Position numbers and translations under genes: made by a program. The notes below the pieces were generated by a model, which made no database searches, was not told the origin of the DNA, and was given only the letters and a program-made list of their open reading frames with translations. Below are positions 23,731 to 35,353 of a DNA stretch of 64,000 nucleotides, piece by piece. The stretch is from the NCBI GenBank assembly GCA_029532625.1, contig JARFXM010000005.1:2108001-2172000 (forward strand). The letters run 5' to 3'. Origin of the DNA: Lomentospora prolificans (Eukaryota; Ascomycota; Sordariomycetes; Microascales; Microascaceae). Every line of letters starts with the position of its first letter. Position 1 is the stretch's first letter.

Positions 23731-24344
23731 GTAGCTCGGTTCGTTGGCAGTAGTAGTGGCATTCATTATATTCGTGCTGTGTATTTACGACTATCTAGGA
23801 GGTTCGCGACTAGAACAATCGAGTCCGCCATCAATACACTCATCCCGGGAGAGGACGACCAGCTCCAGCGGGGAACATCTGTTCGACTGAATGGCGAGCA
23901 GTTTTTGTAGAAGGCTACCGAAGGTTTAGAGAACGCTGATGACTCGTCGCCAGGTTTCGAGGATTTTGTCGAATGGTCGAGAATTCTCCTAATGGAACAG
24001 GCTCGGGGGGGACGAGCACTCCCCGCCCAAACGGCATCCGCGACCGCGTTTCGGTAATACCAATCACTCAGGCACAACCGGATCCGAACAGCTCGGTCAG
24101 CACTCCGGTTGACGGCCAACAGTCCATGATGTGGTACGATTATCTGTTTGCGAGTTCCTTTAGTGCTGTAGACAACCCTTCCCTTGCCACAGCGGAATTT
24201 GATGCCTCGGTCGATCCTATTTGGAATTATTGGCGGAAATTTAAGAGTAGCAGAAGCTGGATGGGATTCAACTATATTAGCCCGTTCAGGAGGTCGATAT
24301 TTCTCCTCAGACACTCCTACTGGGATCCGTTCTTCACAGAATAG
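23731..24344 (+). pseudogene. Relic of a fungal Zn2Cys6-type regulator (middle homology region pieces)
   Basis: Two blocks resemble the body and tail of fungal transcription regulators. The first, from about 23737, reads RFVGSSSGIHYIRAVYL and then LIPGEDDQLQ, stops in frame at TAG 23908-23910, and continues in the same frame with FEDFVEWSR. The second, in another frame from 23973, carries MMWYDYLFASSFSAVDNP and ends DPIWNYW near a C-terminus. The central region that would separate them in an intact protein is missing, and no Zn2Cys6 motif is found upstream. In-frame stop, frameshift and deletion make it a pseudogene. It may once have controlled the neighbouring block. Confidence 0.6.
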
Positions 24345-25935
24345 TAGATCGTGACTAGTTCAGTTTGACAAAACAATCTCCGCTATCTCATACGGGGTAA
24401 CCACTGCGCCGCCCTGTTTCACTAGCTTCACACATTTGTAGCCGATTGCCAGTTGTATACGAGAAGATCAACACATGCACTTAATCACTCGACTGAATCT
24501 GTAGGCCCAAAAGTGTTTAGAGTTGTATGGAATAGCTGTGCTACGGTGGCAGGTTGCGGGAGTCAATAGGTTCGTTGCTGTGGGATCTTTAAGGTCGAGA
24601 AACCCAACGCTCAAAAAGCTGGTAATGGTTTGTCTGACGCGAGGTGGACACCGACATTGAACTCGCTGATCCCTGTATCACAGAGTTTGGTCGGCAGAAC
24701 ATGGCCAAGAAATCGTAGAAGTCTAATGCTGAGCGTCGTGGGAGAAATTGGGGCGGCTCTACAGCTGAGCGTCTGAGAGGCTTTGGCGATAGGTAAAGTG
24801 AAGCCAGCGTAAAGGAGTCGATGGCATCATCAATGATCTTCAATAAACCGGGCGGACTTCGGATAGGGCGGGCAACCATAGCCAGCTGCTACGCTGTTAA
24901 GTTGTCCATGTTAAGTGAATATTCAGCTCTGGTAGATTGAGTGCGGCGCCGAGTCAGCCAGCTAGCGCCAGCAACGTTGGCACTATCGCCAGGCGGCGAG
25001 GCTGGCATTGGTGTATTATTAGTTGATTCAGTCGGGCGGTGTATTTTGGGTCCCCTGGAGATCCATTAAATGGTGTCGTGGACTGGAGAGGCCTGGCGTC
25101 ATCGCAGGGGCTGATGACGTGCCGATTGCTCCCAATTGATAGACGAGTTCTCTGTGGCATATGGCTGGCGGAGGACAAATTCGTCGGGGAAGCAATAGAG
25201 TGGCGTGGGGGTCCCTGTTGATCGCAATGCTGGCGGCACCCATACAACCAGGTCCAAGTCCGTCACGGACATAGAGGGAAGAAGGGTCGGAGAATATTTA
25301 CAAGTAAATTACCCATTCTTGACGAAGTATTTCGTACATAGAAATGCTTATTGTCTCTCAGCACACCAAACGCAATAGATCATGCGACATTCCTTTCCAC
25401 GCACATCGACCAGCTGAGAAAACGGCCGAGCTGACACTCTAGCCCCAATTCTAGATGTTTTAGTCCCTGGTCTATCATTCCAGGGTCGATCTGGGTAGTG
25501 AAGAGTGATGCACTGAATTTCTCGTCATTGACATGCAGAAGTAAACTTGGCCGACATACACAAGAAAATGCCTGGGATCGACTACAGCGTTTTTGAATAT
25601 TAGTTGGAGAGGCAATGGTGATCCCAATCTCCCTTTCACAACTGCGTGATGACAACATTAACACTGATATGATGTGCTTCTTCAGTTGCGTGCGTGTAGG
25701 ATGGAGAGAGAGAGGTGGCCGGGAGAAGTATAAGAAGTGATGAAGCCGTGTCTCAGGAAAGAGAGAGATGTGGACAGCACCAACTCCTTCAACCTTTCAC
25801 CCCTGCGATAGAGCGAAAACCAACCCACCTGTGACTTTGCCACAACAGAAAGTCGACCACCCTGTCCTCCACATAATAATCCACCGGTCTTGCAAGCATA
25901 TCTCAGCTTCAGCTTCTAATACCTCTTTCGCCACC
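24345..25935. other. Intergenic region, no supported gene
   Basis: 1.6 kb without a convincing gene. A minus-strand open frame of about 96 codons near 24589-24879 has no motif. The right part is the promoter of the small secreted protein; CT-rich stretches lie at about 25680-25780. Confidence 0.45.
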
Positions 25936-26265
25936 ATGAAAACCACGCTTGCTTCTCTCATCCTCGTTGCCCTGGCCGCTGCGGTCCCAGTGGACAACCA
26001 GGCGAGACAGGTTCCTGGCAATCTGCCAGTTAAAGCGCCTGCCGACCTCCCCCTCAACTTACCCGCCAAACTCCCGGTAGATTTGCCCGCTGGTCTGCCC
26101 CTCGATTTGCCTCTCCTCCCGAAGAAGCCGGACGCTAAGGCACCGAGGGCTGTACCTGTGGATGTGCCCGCCCTCCCTATCGACGGAAACCACTTGGTGA
26201 ACATCGTGGGCGCAAACATACCCGCCAAGCTTCCTGTCAAGTTCCCCGTCGATTTGCCTGTCTAA
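25936..26265 (+). CDS. Small secreted Leu-Pro repeat protein
   Basis: Intronless, 109 residues. The start is the ATG in CCACCATGAA, a strong eukaryotic context, followed by a clear signal peptide (MKTTLASLILVALAAAVPVDN). The mature part is built from degenerate five-to-six residue units around LPVxLPA/DLP, with Pro and Leu/Val alternating, a Lys-rich KKPDAK spacer and a non-repeat stretch GNHLVNIVGAN before two last units. There are no cysteines. Function unknown: a wall or surface protein or an effector-like secreted peptide would fit. The open frame extends upstream of this ATG, but that extension would bury the signal peptide. Confidence 0.75.
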   Translation: MKTTLASLILVALAAAVPVDNQARQVPGNLPVKAPADLPLNLPAKLPVDLPAGLPLDLPLLPKKPDAKAPRAVPVDVPALPIDGNHLVNIVGANIPAKLPVKFPVDLPV

Positions 26266-26555
26266 TTGCACAACTATTTGTCTGGGGTGCAGTTTGAGGG
26301 AGGAAATGTTTAATACCATGAGACCTGGCCAGACCGGCGAACAGAACAGTTTACCTCTCAATTCAGCATGTAATACAGGCACGGGTACCATGAAGAAGGG
26401 ATCAAGTGTTTCGGTTGGAAAGCGAGTGGCAGAGCTTTTGTGGCACACGATACACAAGGGGACGTCAAGGCGAAAGGACGGAGACTTTAAAATAGTTCTA
26501 ATCGGTAATTTAATCCTCAATCTTTGAAATAATACTAGGATGCGCGTCGCCCGCT

Positions 26556-27391
26556 CTATGGAACCTCAACGTTTTCTAGTGCCATGTGATGAACGTCGAT
26601 GTTGTGCTTTGCCGCCTCCACGTGCGTCTTGTATTATGTTGCTGCGTCTGCATCCTCGCCTGCAAATTGGGCAAGTTGCCAAAGAGCCTGCGCCGAGGCT
26701 CCAACCCATGAAAGAGCGTCGACATGGACTTCTGCTGGATGGGGCGGGTTTGAACGGGGATAGTCGTCCAGCCCACTGGTCAAGGTATGCGTAGGAGTAC
26801 GCTTGCGCCATCGGTATCCCTCCCCTACGATGACGCCACCTCGCCGCGGATAATCCTTTCTGAAATTTCCGGCTTGTGTGCGTCGAAACCGGTGGTAATG
26901 GCGTGAAAGGAGGCGATAGATTTCTTTCAACATGGACGGAACCGTCTCCTGGGATGAAACATACATTGATGCGTGGCCAGTGTATGGCGAGTCTCCTGTG
27001 ATCTTAGCGAGGAGAATAGGTACGAGGACGAGAAGCATCGGAGGGTTGGCGCATCGGGGATATTGAACTTGGAACTTTTCGGGAACCCTACTGCGTGCTT
27101 CGGCACCTAAGATTTGCTCACGGGCGATCCAACCATCATCGTCCATGGCGGCGGCGGCCTTCTCCCAGAAGTTGATATCAATCCCTTGGTATTCAACGGT
27201 AAGTGAGTAATCAACTTTGCTATCCCATCCCCGTGTAGGAAGGCCAGCCCACCCAAAAGGTTGGAAATAAGCGCTTGGGTAAACTCGCCATATTTTCCAT
27301 CCTTGAAGAGACCAGTTTTCAGAAACACGCGCTCTACCTTTGCGCGGAAAGTAGAACCAAACTTTTCAAGCCTGTCTCGCTGGGCTGTGGC
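26556..27391 (-). pseudogene. Relic of GH63 mannosyl-oligosaccharide glucosidase
   Basis: Minus-strand fragments match the catalytic half of processing alpha-glucosidase I: FLKTGLFKDGKYGEF and LLGGLAFLHGDG, then in another frame NFWEKAAAAMDDDGWIAREQ, GAEARS, VQYPRCANPP and THTLTSGLDDYPR. A frameshift lies near 27140-27200, and the segment that normally separates the two blocks is absent. After FAGEDADAAT there is an in-frame TAA, with homologous-looking sequence continuing to a second stop at 26556. An ER glycoprotein-trimming enzyme should exist elsewhere as an intact essential-type gene; this copy is dead. Confidence 0.75.
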
Positions 27392-27923
27392 ACAAGGAAA
27401 CCATTGACTAGCAGAAATGAACGCAATGTGGGCGGTGATTTGGTATTACAAACGCACCATGTAACTCGGGGGCTCCTGAGACGCGATAACTATTAAACTC
27501 CACAGTGAATGAGCCCTGGAATGTCATTTAGATGAGCTGCACGTTTTCCCTCCCCAGGACCCTCGTCAACCGCTCCTTTGCCGCCTATATTTCCTGTCAT
27601 GTCTTTGACATGGTCAAGAAAAATCGCTGCCCTGTCATCAGTAAAACTTAGCCCAGACTTCTCACATAGGCAGCTACTCATATCTCATACGCTTGGCTTG
27701 GCTAGTTGTATTAGAGATTCCGGGTCTCCTGGAAACATGCTGGACAGGTCGCCTGCCCATCAGTCGTGTAGCCCAACTGTAAGTAGGCAAACTCTGGTGA
27801 TATCGTTTCACGAAATCTAGGGCGCCAATTCCCGCAAATATATGATGATCAATGTAACCATGTATGATTATCGACGTCCACAACCTTTCTCGTAGCTACA
27901 GAGTGCTGCAACATCCAATTTGC
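27392..27923. other. Intergenic region, no supported gene
   Basis: Between the GH63 relic and the GNAT-like gene. Possibly more decayed sequence, but nothing is recognisable. Confidence 0.45.
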
Positions 27924-28922
27924 TTACAGCGGGTGCAGGACCCAGACATCTGTCTCAACATAGATTCCCAACTCCCTCGTAGAGTCCCAGTGAATAGGCC
28001 TGCCATCCATGGTAAATCCATCAAGCTTTTTTCCGCAAACGCGTTCTTCCCCATCGTCATTCACGGCCACATCTAGGGTGATTCTGGAGCCCAACCATTC
28101 CTGCCACTGGCTTGCCGTCGCTTCAACAACAAAACTCTTCGGCGCGAGTTTGATCACCCTCGCGCCCATCCTCACGTGTTTACGCAGCCATGGGTCAAAA
28201 GGGAGCGGTTGGTCGCTGGGTGTAGCGGCCTCCAGCGTCCACTTAATCGACGACTGGTGAGGTGTGTTCTGGGCCCATGTATAGTAGTCTTCCATTGGAA
28301 CATTTGCGTATTCGGCCTTCAACGTCGGTCGAAGCGGCACGACAACCGCCTTCAAGCCCGATTTCCGCGCCAAGGCCTTAAAGTTGAGGAGCAACGCATC
28401 GGCAATTTTTGCGCCCCTATACTCCTTTGTAACGGAGACCATCAAGCCGGACAGCGCATTTGGAGCTTCCCGAGATTGGTACACGAGCTCCTCCTGTCGC
28501 TGGTCTGCGTCCAACGATAATATATCCTGCGAAACATCATCACCTCGACGAGCTTTGGCCTGAATGACTGCGCGACTAAGCGTCGCGTCCCATCCTCTGT
28601 CCGGTAGGCTGGTAGCCCAGCCAAGGGAGTCAGCCGTGTTGGGGTCTGTTTCGGCCAACGTCGGCCAGTAAAATGGTACGCAGCAGCCAATGGCCACAAC
28701 TTCGTCCCCAACGTCTGTGACAACCATTGACTGGAAATGGGCTAATTCTTCAATCTTGCCGAGCTCCCGCCAATGGCGAGTTGCAGCATCGCTAATCCAT
28801 GGCTCCCCCCATAGCCAGAGTGGGTGTGAAGGGTTGTCGGTCGCTAGCTCCCAGAGGTCTGGCCGTGACGCTGCGGATTCCCACCTCAGTCCCTGTTGAA
28901 GAGGGATGGGTTCGGTATCCAT
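27924..28922 (-). CDS. GNAT-fold acetyltransferase-like protein
   Basis: Intronless, 332 residues from the ATG at 28922 (MDTEPIPLQQ). The centre (about residues 155-205) has SGLMVSVTKEYRGAKIADALLLNFKALARKSGL, the strand-turn-helix layout of the GNAT acetyl-CoA site (RGxGxA-like loop as RGAKIA), followed by VVVPLRPTLK. The remainder is Trp-rich and of unknown fold, with a C-terminal strand-rich part ending in WVLHPL. The acceptor substrate is unknown and the glycine loop is weaker than canonical, so catalytic activity is not certain. Neighbours give no clue. Confidence 0.7.
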   Translation of the reverse strand: MDTEPIPLQQGLRWESAASRPDLWELATDNPSHPLWLWGEPWISDAATRHWRELGKIEELAHFQSMVVTDVGDEVVAIGCCVPFYWPTLAETDPNTADSLGWATSLPDRGWDATLSRAVIQAKARRGDDVSQDILSLDADQRQEELVYQSREAPNALSGLMVSVTKEYRGAKIADALLLNFKALARKSGLKAVVVPLRPTLKAEYANVPMEDYYTWAQNTPHQSSIKWTLEAATPSDQPLPFDPWLRKHVRMGARVIKLAPKSFVVEATASQWQEWLGSRITLDVAVNDDGEERVCGKKLDGFTMDGRPIHWDSTRELGIYVETDVWVLHPL

Positions 28923-29880
28923 TGGTAGCTTGGAGTGTGTAAGTGATTGAAAATTCGCGGGTCAAGAGCCCAAGTCTTTGGAATTCTGGCGCCGCTGTCG
29001 GAACAGTTGTCGACGTGGAGGTGTAATACGGGTCGTTTGAACGAGGAAGGCTGTACTGTGGGCGATCAAGGTTATTTTTGGCGAAGAGATTGATGTGGAT
29101 GTTATGGGGATAATTGAGGGAAAAAGTGATATTTGGCTAATTTGATAAAAAACTCCCTACAAAATTAGTTGAAAAGTTGATGATCCAGGGGGGAAAGTTG
29201 AGGTGGGCGATGACGGCTTCCTCGGACACCGAAAGGGCTTTCATATCCAGCGTACCCCGTCTTCTCGCATATTACAGCGCAGGAGATAGTACGCATTTTA
29301 GGCTTAGCGTCCTATCGCACCTCCACATGTACCGGACGCACGTTATGAAATAAATAGCCAATCCTTCACTTATTTGTCCTAAATTTTGTCATCAAGGAAG
29401 CCTAGGTATCCCGGGATATCTCGGGACAGAAACTGCGGCCCCAATGCTGGCAATGCATGAAGGCGGCTGGTTCGCCGATCGCCACGATGTGGCGAGCTGA
29501 GCGGCAGTGGTTCGGCCCGACCACACTAGCCAATACTGCAAATGCAGCATTCTTTACCTCGAGCATGCATCTGATACATGACGCTGACCTTGTTCGCCAG
29601 CTCAACTACAAGCGGTCTAGTGTTCCTGAGCGCCAATGTAGTCGCAAGCTACGTCGACCTCATCCGTGTTGATTACTTGCCGCTCCGAGGGATGTGGCAA
29701 GTGAGCACTTACTGATAAAATATGAGATATACGTTTTACCTTGCACTCGGAGAGCACAGCCTTAGGAATATATGTCAGATTAAAGCTATTATAGATGCTG
29801 TGATAGGTAATACAGAGACACCACAATGCGATAGGTCATGCCGCCTGCTGGCAGTCCGTGGCTGATCCCGGGTTTTCGCT
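28923..29880. other. Intergenic region, no supported gene
   Basis: 958 nt with AT-rich stretches at about 29060-29180. No gene or clear repeat is seen. Confidence 0.5.
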
Positions 29881-31899
29881 CTAGTCTATCCTCCGCTCTA
29901 ACATTGCCCGTAATGGCTTCCCGGTGAACATTATAGAGAAATATTGGTTCCACTCAAAGTCTTTGGCTCTGTGACGTGGTCAGCATTGTCTGTTGCAGCT
30001 TTAGAATGGAGAGCCAGCAGTACTTACGAGGTGTCATGCGGAGTTACCCGGTAGCGACGGAAAACGGTGGCAAAGGTAGCAAACATCTGGATCTTAGAGA
30101 AACTAAACGATCGCAAAGGGAGGTCAGCAAATAAGCAGGGACAAATGCCCTTCAGCTCTAGTCGTGGAACACCTACTGCTCGGCCGGACACATTCGCCGC
30201 CCCCTCGAGAAAGCCACCAAAGCTTCTGACCGGTCGTTGTGTATCCACCTCTTGGGATTAAAAAGTGCCGGGTTCGGAAATGCTTCTGGGTTCATATGGA
30301 CGAAGTATGAGGGAACAGCAACCACAGTCTGCGGAGAGAAATTATCATTAGACGAGCATCAGAAACCCCTCTGTGTACACTATTGATATTACCTTGGCGG
30401 GGACATGGTGACCGTCGATAAGAGCGCCCTCGGGGCCAACCAAGCGCGCAGGCCCCGTTGCGACCCCAAATGTGAGCCGCAAGCTTTCTTTCACGACCCC
30501 ATTCTGTAGCGCGTAGTTAGAAAAGCAGATGCCGTGATGTATAATAAAATAGGGAATTCCTACGAGTATTGGAAGCTGGCGCAAGTCTTCATACAAGGGT
30601 GCCGGGGCGCAAATGTCGGGCCAGGCCGACCTCAACTCCTCATACAACTCCTGCTGAAGCTGTGGGCTCTGGGACACCATAAACGTCCCAAATGGTAAGA
30701 TGTTGGAAAGATCGATGATGCCGCCCCACATGGTGACCTCAGCCTCGGCCTCTAGCGCTGCTTCGGAAAGAGGCTCTTTACTCTTAGACTTATCGCCGAG
30801 GTGGGCATTGATGAGGCGTTGCATCATACAGTTCTCTCTTTTGGGGGCTCCTTCGCGCTTCTCGTGTCGAACAAGAGCCGTCATAATCTTCTTTGAATTA
30901 ATAAATATTCAGACTTGGGGGAGGGTTTGTAATTGAGCTGATTCTCTATAGCCATACACTTACATCTGTCACATCTAAAGTCGGCTCAAAAGCACCTGTG
31001 AACCGGGACAGAATTGACCGTGGTATGCTGGACACGAGGACTTGCAACTTTGGGAAATTTCGACTGAACCACACCGTCCAGTTGATTGCGCCATAGGTCG
31101 CAATGGTGAGGGGATCGTCAAATGCCTCGCTCTTCAGCGACTTGAATTCGTCGGGAACATCGCTAAAGATGAAATCATTCGATATCTTCAAGAAGAGGGA
31201 ACGGTATCCCATAGCCAACTCACAAGGCGTGTGTGATTGCGCCTTCCGGCTCAGTAGTTCACTGAATCGCTCCAGCTGCGGATAGGTCAGTACCCGAAGC
31301 ACCAACTTCCATGGACTTTCAGCTTACACTCGCTTGGACTTTAGGCTCACAAATATCGTAATGTCTTGTCGCGAACAGCGATGCCACGGGTCGGAAGCGG
31401 TGTCGGTGCTCAGTTGGATCCGTCATCGTGAAGAAGCTTGCCGCATCCTCTTCCCCACCGAGGTGGGCATAGAAATCGGGGTCCTTAATCCCACCAAACT
31501 TGCTCGAGTAGACATCATAGTAGGCAGCGGGATTGCAAAAGTCCAGCTACGTCGGGCTGTCAGTAACACTTCAAACTATGAACAAGGAAACCGAATCCGG
31601 TACCTCGTTTGGAGAAATACGAATAACTGGCCCTGCAAAGCTATTAGACATGGGCACGGCATCTCCAGGGAAAGTGTCAATTGATGATTACCATATTTTT
31701 GGTGCAGTTGGATGGTATTGTGGAGGAGTTTCCCGTCTTTCCAGAATTGATAGTATGCTCGATATAGCGTGGAAGCCGAGGCCAGTTTCGGGCCAGGAAA
31801 ATGAGCAAGAGGGTGGAAATACAGTCGATAAATGATCAAGCAGAGTCTATGAATGAGCAAAACTGACGCAAACAGTGCGGCCCAAGTGGAGATCTCCAT
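29881..31899 (-). CDS. Cytochrome P450 monooxygenase with atypical I-helix
   Basis: Membrane-anchored P450, 505 residues from nine exons: 31899-31692, 31632-31604, 31546-31328, 31275-30964, 30887-30564, 30503-30393, 30328-30177, 30102-30028, 29968-29881. The N-terminal anchor (MEISTWAALFASVLL) leads into HFPGPKLAS. Helix C region has HRHRFRPVASLF. ExxR is Glu370/Arg373 in KESLRL, then NPKRW, and the heme ligand is Cys448 in FSRGRRMCPAEH. The I-helix region, about residues 307-318, reads TMWGGIIDLSN and lacks the usual A/G-G-x-D/E-T-T set. An alternative acceptor 3 nt earlier exists for exon 5. It is divergent from an MFS exporter and near a 550-residue orphan, suggesting a natural-product role (inference). 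Confidence 0.92.
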
Positions 31900-32466
31900 C
31901 TTCAAGGAGAAGGGAGCTTCTCGCAAACCGAACAATTCCGTGGCGTCGTCAGGGCGTGCTTTCTCTGAGACACTGAGCAATAAGAATTGGTCATTGATGA
32001 ACTTCCGCCGTACATAAAATAAATAACCGGCCGTGAAATGACGAATCAGCGTCGGACCGTCAAGTTATAACTGCGCCTGGGATGCCTTGCACAAGGCAAG
32101 ACGCCGGGCCGGGATCTTCGCTCCTCGTCCGCCAGCCACAGCGCCAACCCTTGTCGACTCACCGGAGAGATCGGCGTTCCAAGTCGTTAAAATCCAGCCG
32201 CAGGGTGAGGGAGGGGGAGGATGTGCTGGGCCTGCGGATCGTGACCCAACTAGACCAAGGAATCCAACCACCTTTTGACATTGCGATATCGGGGAGTCGT
32301 TCCCAGCGCGGTTCTGTAATATTCGTTGGTTTTCGACAAGCTGCGGCACCCATAATACGGCTTGATGCCACACCATCTCCTCGTCAATGCAGTTTTATCT
32401 CCCCCTTGACCCGAACGAATCTGCGGTACCAGTGTGCACGCAAGCTCCATCAAATTCTTTTTCATC
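31900..32466. promoter_or_regulatory. Divergent promoter, P450 / MFS exporter
   Basis: 567 nt between two divergent ATGs. A shared control region is likely from the arrangement. I find no certain operator. Confidence 0.5.
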
Positions 32467-33942
32467 ATGTCTGATCAATCTCGACCATGGGGATTCCATT
32501 GGCGCGCAAAGCCAGGTTTCATCCTAACTACCGTTGGAGTCGGCCTTTTCACCGACCTTTTACTCTACGGGATCGTTGTCCCCGTCCTTCCCTTCATGCT
32601 ACGAGACCGTATCCAGGTCCCTGAGCAGCTCATCCAACCGTATACATCTGAATTACTGGCTATATACGCTGCAGCGTCCGTCTTGTTCTCCGTCCCGGCG
32701 GGGTGGATTGCAGACAAGCTAGGCTCTCGGCAGCCGGCCTTTTTGACAGGCTTGGCCTTGCTGTTTACGGCGACTGCCATGCTGGCATTTGCCCGTAGCG
32801 TTGAGGTTTTAACCATCGCCAGATCGGCTCAAGGCATGTCGGCCGCGCTGGTCTGGACCACCGGCTCGGCGATGGTCCAAGGTGCAGTTGAGCCGGGCGA
32901 GATGGGCGATGCCTTTGGAACTGTTAGTGTCACCAAGTCCTGATGATTAGCATCCAACGGCTAGCTAACCTATCCAAAGATAATGCCGCTCGTTTCCATC
33001 GCCGAACTTCTCGGCCCAGTCATGGGAGGCATACTTTACGACAAGGGAGGCACTCTCGCAGTGTTTGGAACGGGAGCAGGAATTTTATTCATAGACATGG
33101 TCTTGCGCCTCCTCGTTATTGACAACGTAGCTGCCGCCAAATATAACGACACTGATGCCGGCAGACCCTCCGGCAAAAGAACCCCTCAGGGGGTGGCAGG
33201 GCCAAGCGGAGGAGAGGCAACAGAAGAGGATCCCCTGCTTCTCAAAGACGACATTGACATGTATAAAATCCACGACAGCCCAGGGCGTCTAGTGCATGCC
33301 ATTCCTATCATATACTGCTTTCGAGATACCCGGCTTGTGGCGGCCATGTTCCTGTCCTTTGTCCAGGCATCTGTCATGGGCATCTTCAACGCCACAGTCC
33401 CAATCGAGGCAGAGGAACTCTTCCACTTTTCGTCACGGGAGTCCGGACTTCTGTTTATTGCTCTTGTCGTTCCATATCTAACGCTCGGCCGTGCCGGCGG
33501 AATGGCAGTTGACCGGTACGGAACCAAGGCGGCCGCGACTATAGGCTACGCATTTCTAGTACCTTGTTTATTGTTGCTCGGCCTTCCATCACAGGAAATT
33601 TTCACCGGCGCACGCAACATCTTCCTCTTCTGCGCCGTACTGGTGTTAAATGGCGTTGGGCTATCCATCGTTAGCTCAGCGCCCATCGTCGAGGCGAGTA
33701 ACCTTACGCAAAAGTACCATGAGGCGAACCCGGGATTTTTTGGAGAAAACGGCCCGTTTGCCCAACTATACGGGTTTAACTCGTTGTTTTTCTTCACTGG
33801 GCTTACTTTCGGCCCAATCTTCAGCGGCGTGTTGAGGGTTAACTTTGGCTACGCATACATGGCTATGTTCTTTGCTGGCCTGTCCGGGGTCACGGCTATG
33901 GTATCTTATTTGGCCATCGGCGACAGGAATTTAAGGGCTTAG
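32467..33942 (+). CDS. MFS transporter, DHA1/vesicular amine transporter-like
   Basis: Exons 32467-32922 and 32980-33942, phase 0, 472 residues and about 12 membrane segments. The start MSDQSRPWGF at 32467 is the first ATG of the frame. The first half carries GWIADKLGSRQPAF, matching the loop 2-3 signature of the major facilitator family, and the second half carries AVDRYGTKAAATIGY. A hydrophilic central loop (about residues 208-250) joins the halves. The protein would export or vesicle-load a small molecule. Divergence from the P450 suggests joint regulation and a self-resistance or secretion role for a metabolite made nearby. Confidence 0.9.
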
Positions 33943-35353
33943 AAGTTAGTGTAGCTGATAAGTAGACAATGGACCAAAGACTGTTACAGCTCATGTACAG
34001 AGGCCGACCCCGGCCCCGTCCCTCGGAACGCGTTACAATATTCCCATCCCCTTGCCCCCATTCACCTGTGAAAGGGGGTTGTACTTGCCAAATGCGAGGG
34101 TCGGCTTTCCTATCCGTAGTTCGGCTTTAGTCCCCACTCGTTGACGAAGCTTGTTTTTCGGCATAAGCAGCGTCAGTGGCGTCGAATCATCCCGCCCGAG
34201 GTCCGCCAGCTGGCTTGGCAAGGGTGCCGCAAGATATTTGGAGGCTGGGGCTATGCCCTATCACGAGTCGAAATGTATTTGCTTTACACGAGCCTTCAGG
34301 CGAGCATGGCCGGGATAGTCTTGCTTGCAACCGAGGTTATCGTTTTGGTTCTTGCCTACTGACCCATCGCATCATCCAGCGTGGCTAGCTGGAGCCGCAG
34401 GAGCTCTCTCACATTGACGCGAACATTGGCCAATTGCTGTTGCGTACGGGTAGGCTGATCAGCAGGTTCCTTATTTGAGCCCACTGCAGTGATGATCCGG
34501 GATATTTGGCGCGGATTCGGACGTGAAACCTTTGGGCAGCATCGGATAGTTTTCAGCTCTGCAGCTCTCCCTCCGCTGCCGGACCAGGGTTTGACGGGGT
34601 GGCACGCCGTGGCGCCTGCACCGAGCTTAGATGCTTGAAGAATTCGTGGCTGCCTGTGCTCTCCATCTGCATGCTTTTCCTTATTTCCACAGGTAAATGA
34701 AAAACTAATGAACAGCTTCCGTGTCAAGGTTAAAGCCGAACGCCCCAGACCGCCGCTTCGAGTCCAGGACCGCCGCTTCGCCTGAGACTCGGAAAGGGTC
34801 CTCGATTGGTTTGGCTTGCAAATAGCGTTGCCTCGAGCCGAAGTGTTTTCTCGGCGCATGCGCAAACGCTGATCCACCAGGGCATTCGACCCGCCGGTCA
34901 GGCCCGGGTCTCATCTGCGGACAAATTAACCATGAATGAAGACCATTAACCTCAGTATCCAGCCGCCCGAGCAAGTTGCAGAGCTCGGCGGATGTGCGGT
35001 GTGTCAGGATCGCCACTTCAGGAAACCGGGACGGCGGAAGCCCGATCTGCAGCGTGCACCATCTCTCGTGTTCTACTCGCGAGAGAAGTTCCTCGCTCAA
35101 GTTCATCGCAAATGGCGAGAGGGGGCGTTGCACTAGATTGTCACAGCTGTCGTGAGGGGAAAAGGCTCCCCTCTTGATGTGACTGACTGGGGCGCACACA
35201 GGAAGGAGTTGAGCACGGTGCTCCGAGGTTCCCGCAAGAAGCCACTTTCATGCTTAGTATATATATATATATATATATGAAGACTTCAATATAACCGTTA
35301 TCGTGTGAAGCTGATTTGGTGAATGCATCTCCACGTCACAGCAATCTCAATCC
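33943..35353. other. Intergenic region with unassigned open-frame pieces
   Basis: On the minus strand, about 35105-34940 reads like protein (MNLSEELLSRVEHERWC ... RTSAELCNLLGRLD), with a possible 46-nt intron ending at about 34922. A second piece ends LLRLQLATLDDAMGQ at 34356. I could not join them into one coherent model. This may be a small decayed or highly diverged gene. I do not recognise a family. Confidence 0.3.
35258..35279. repeat. (TA)n microsatellite in promoter
   Basis: About eleven TA units ending 75 nt before the ATG of the 550-residue orphan. Its place would suit a TATA-rich core promoter. Confidence 0.85.

Noticed and set aside
29881..31899. P450 as pseudogene because the I-helix motif is missing
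   Set aside because: All nine exons join in phase without stops, and the ExxR and heme-Cys motifs are intact.
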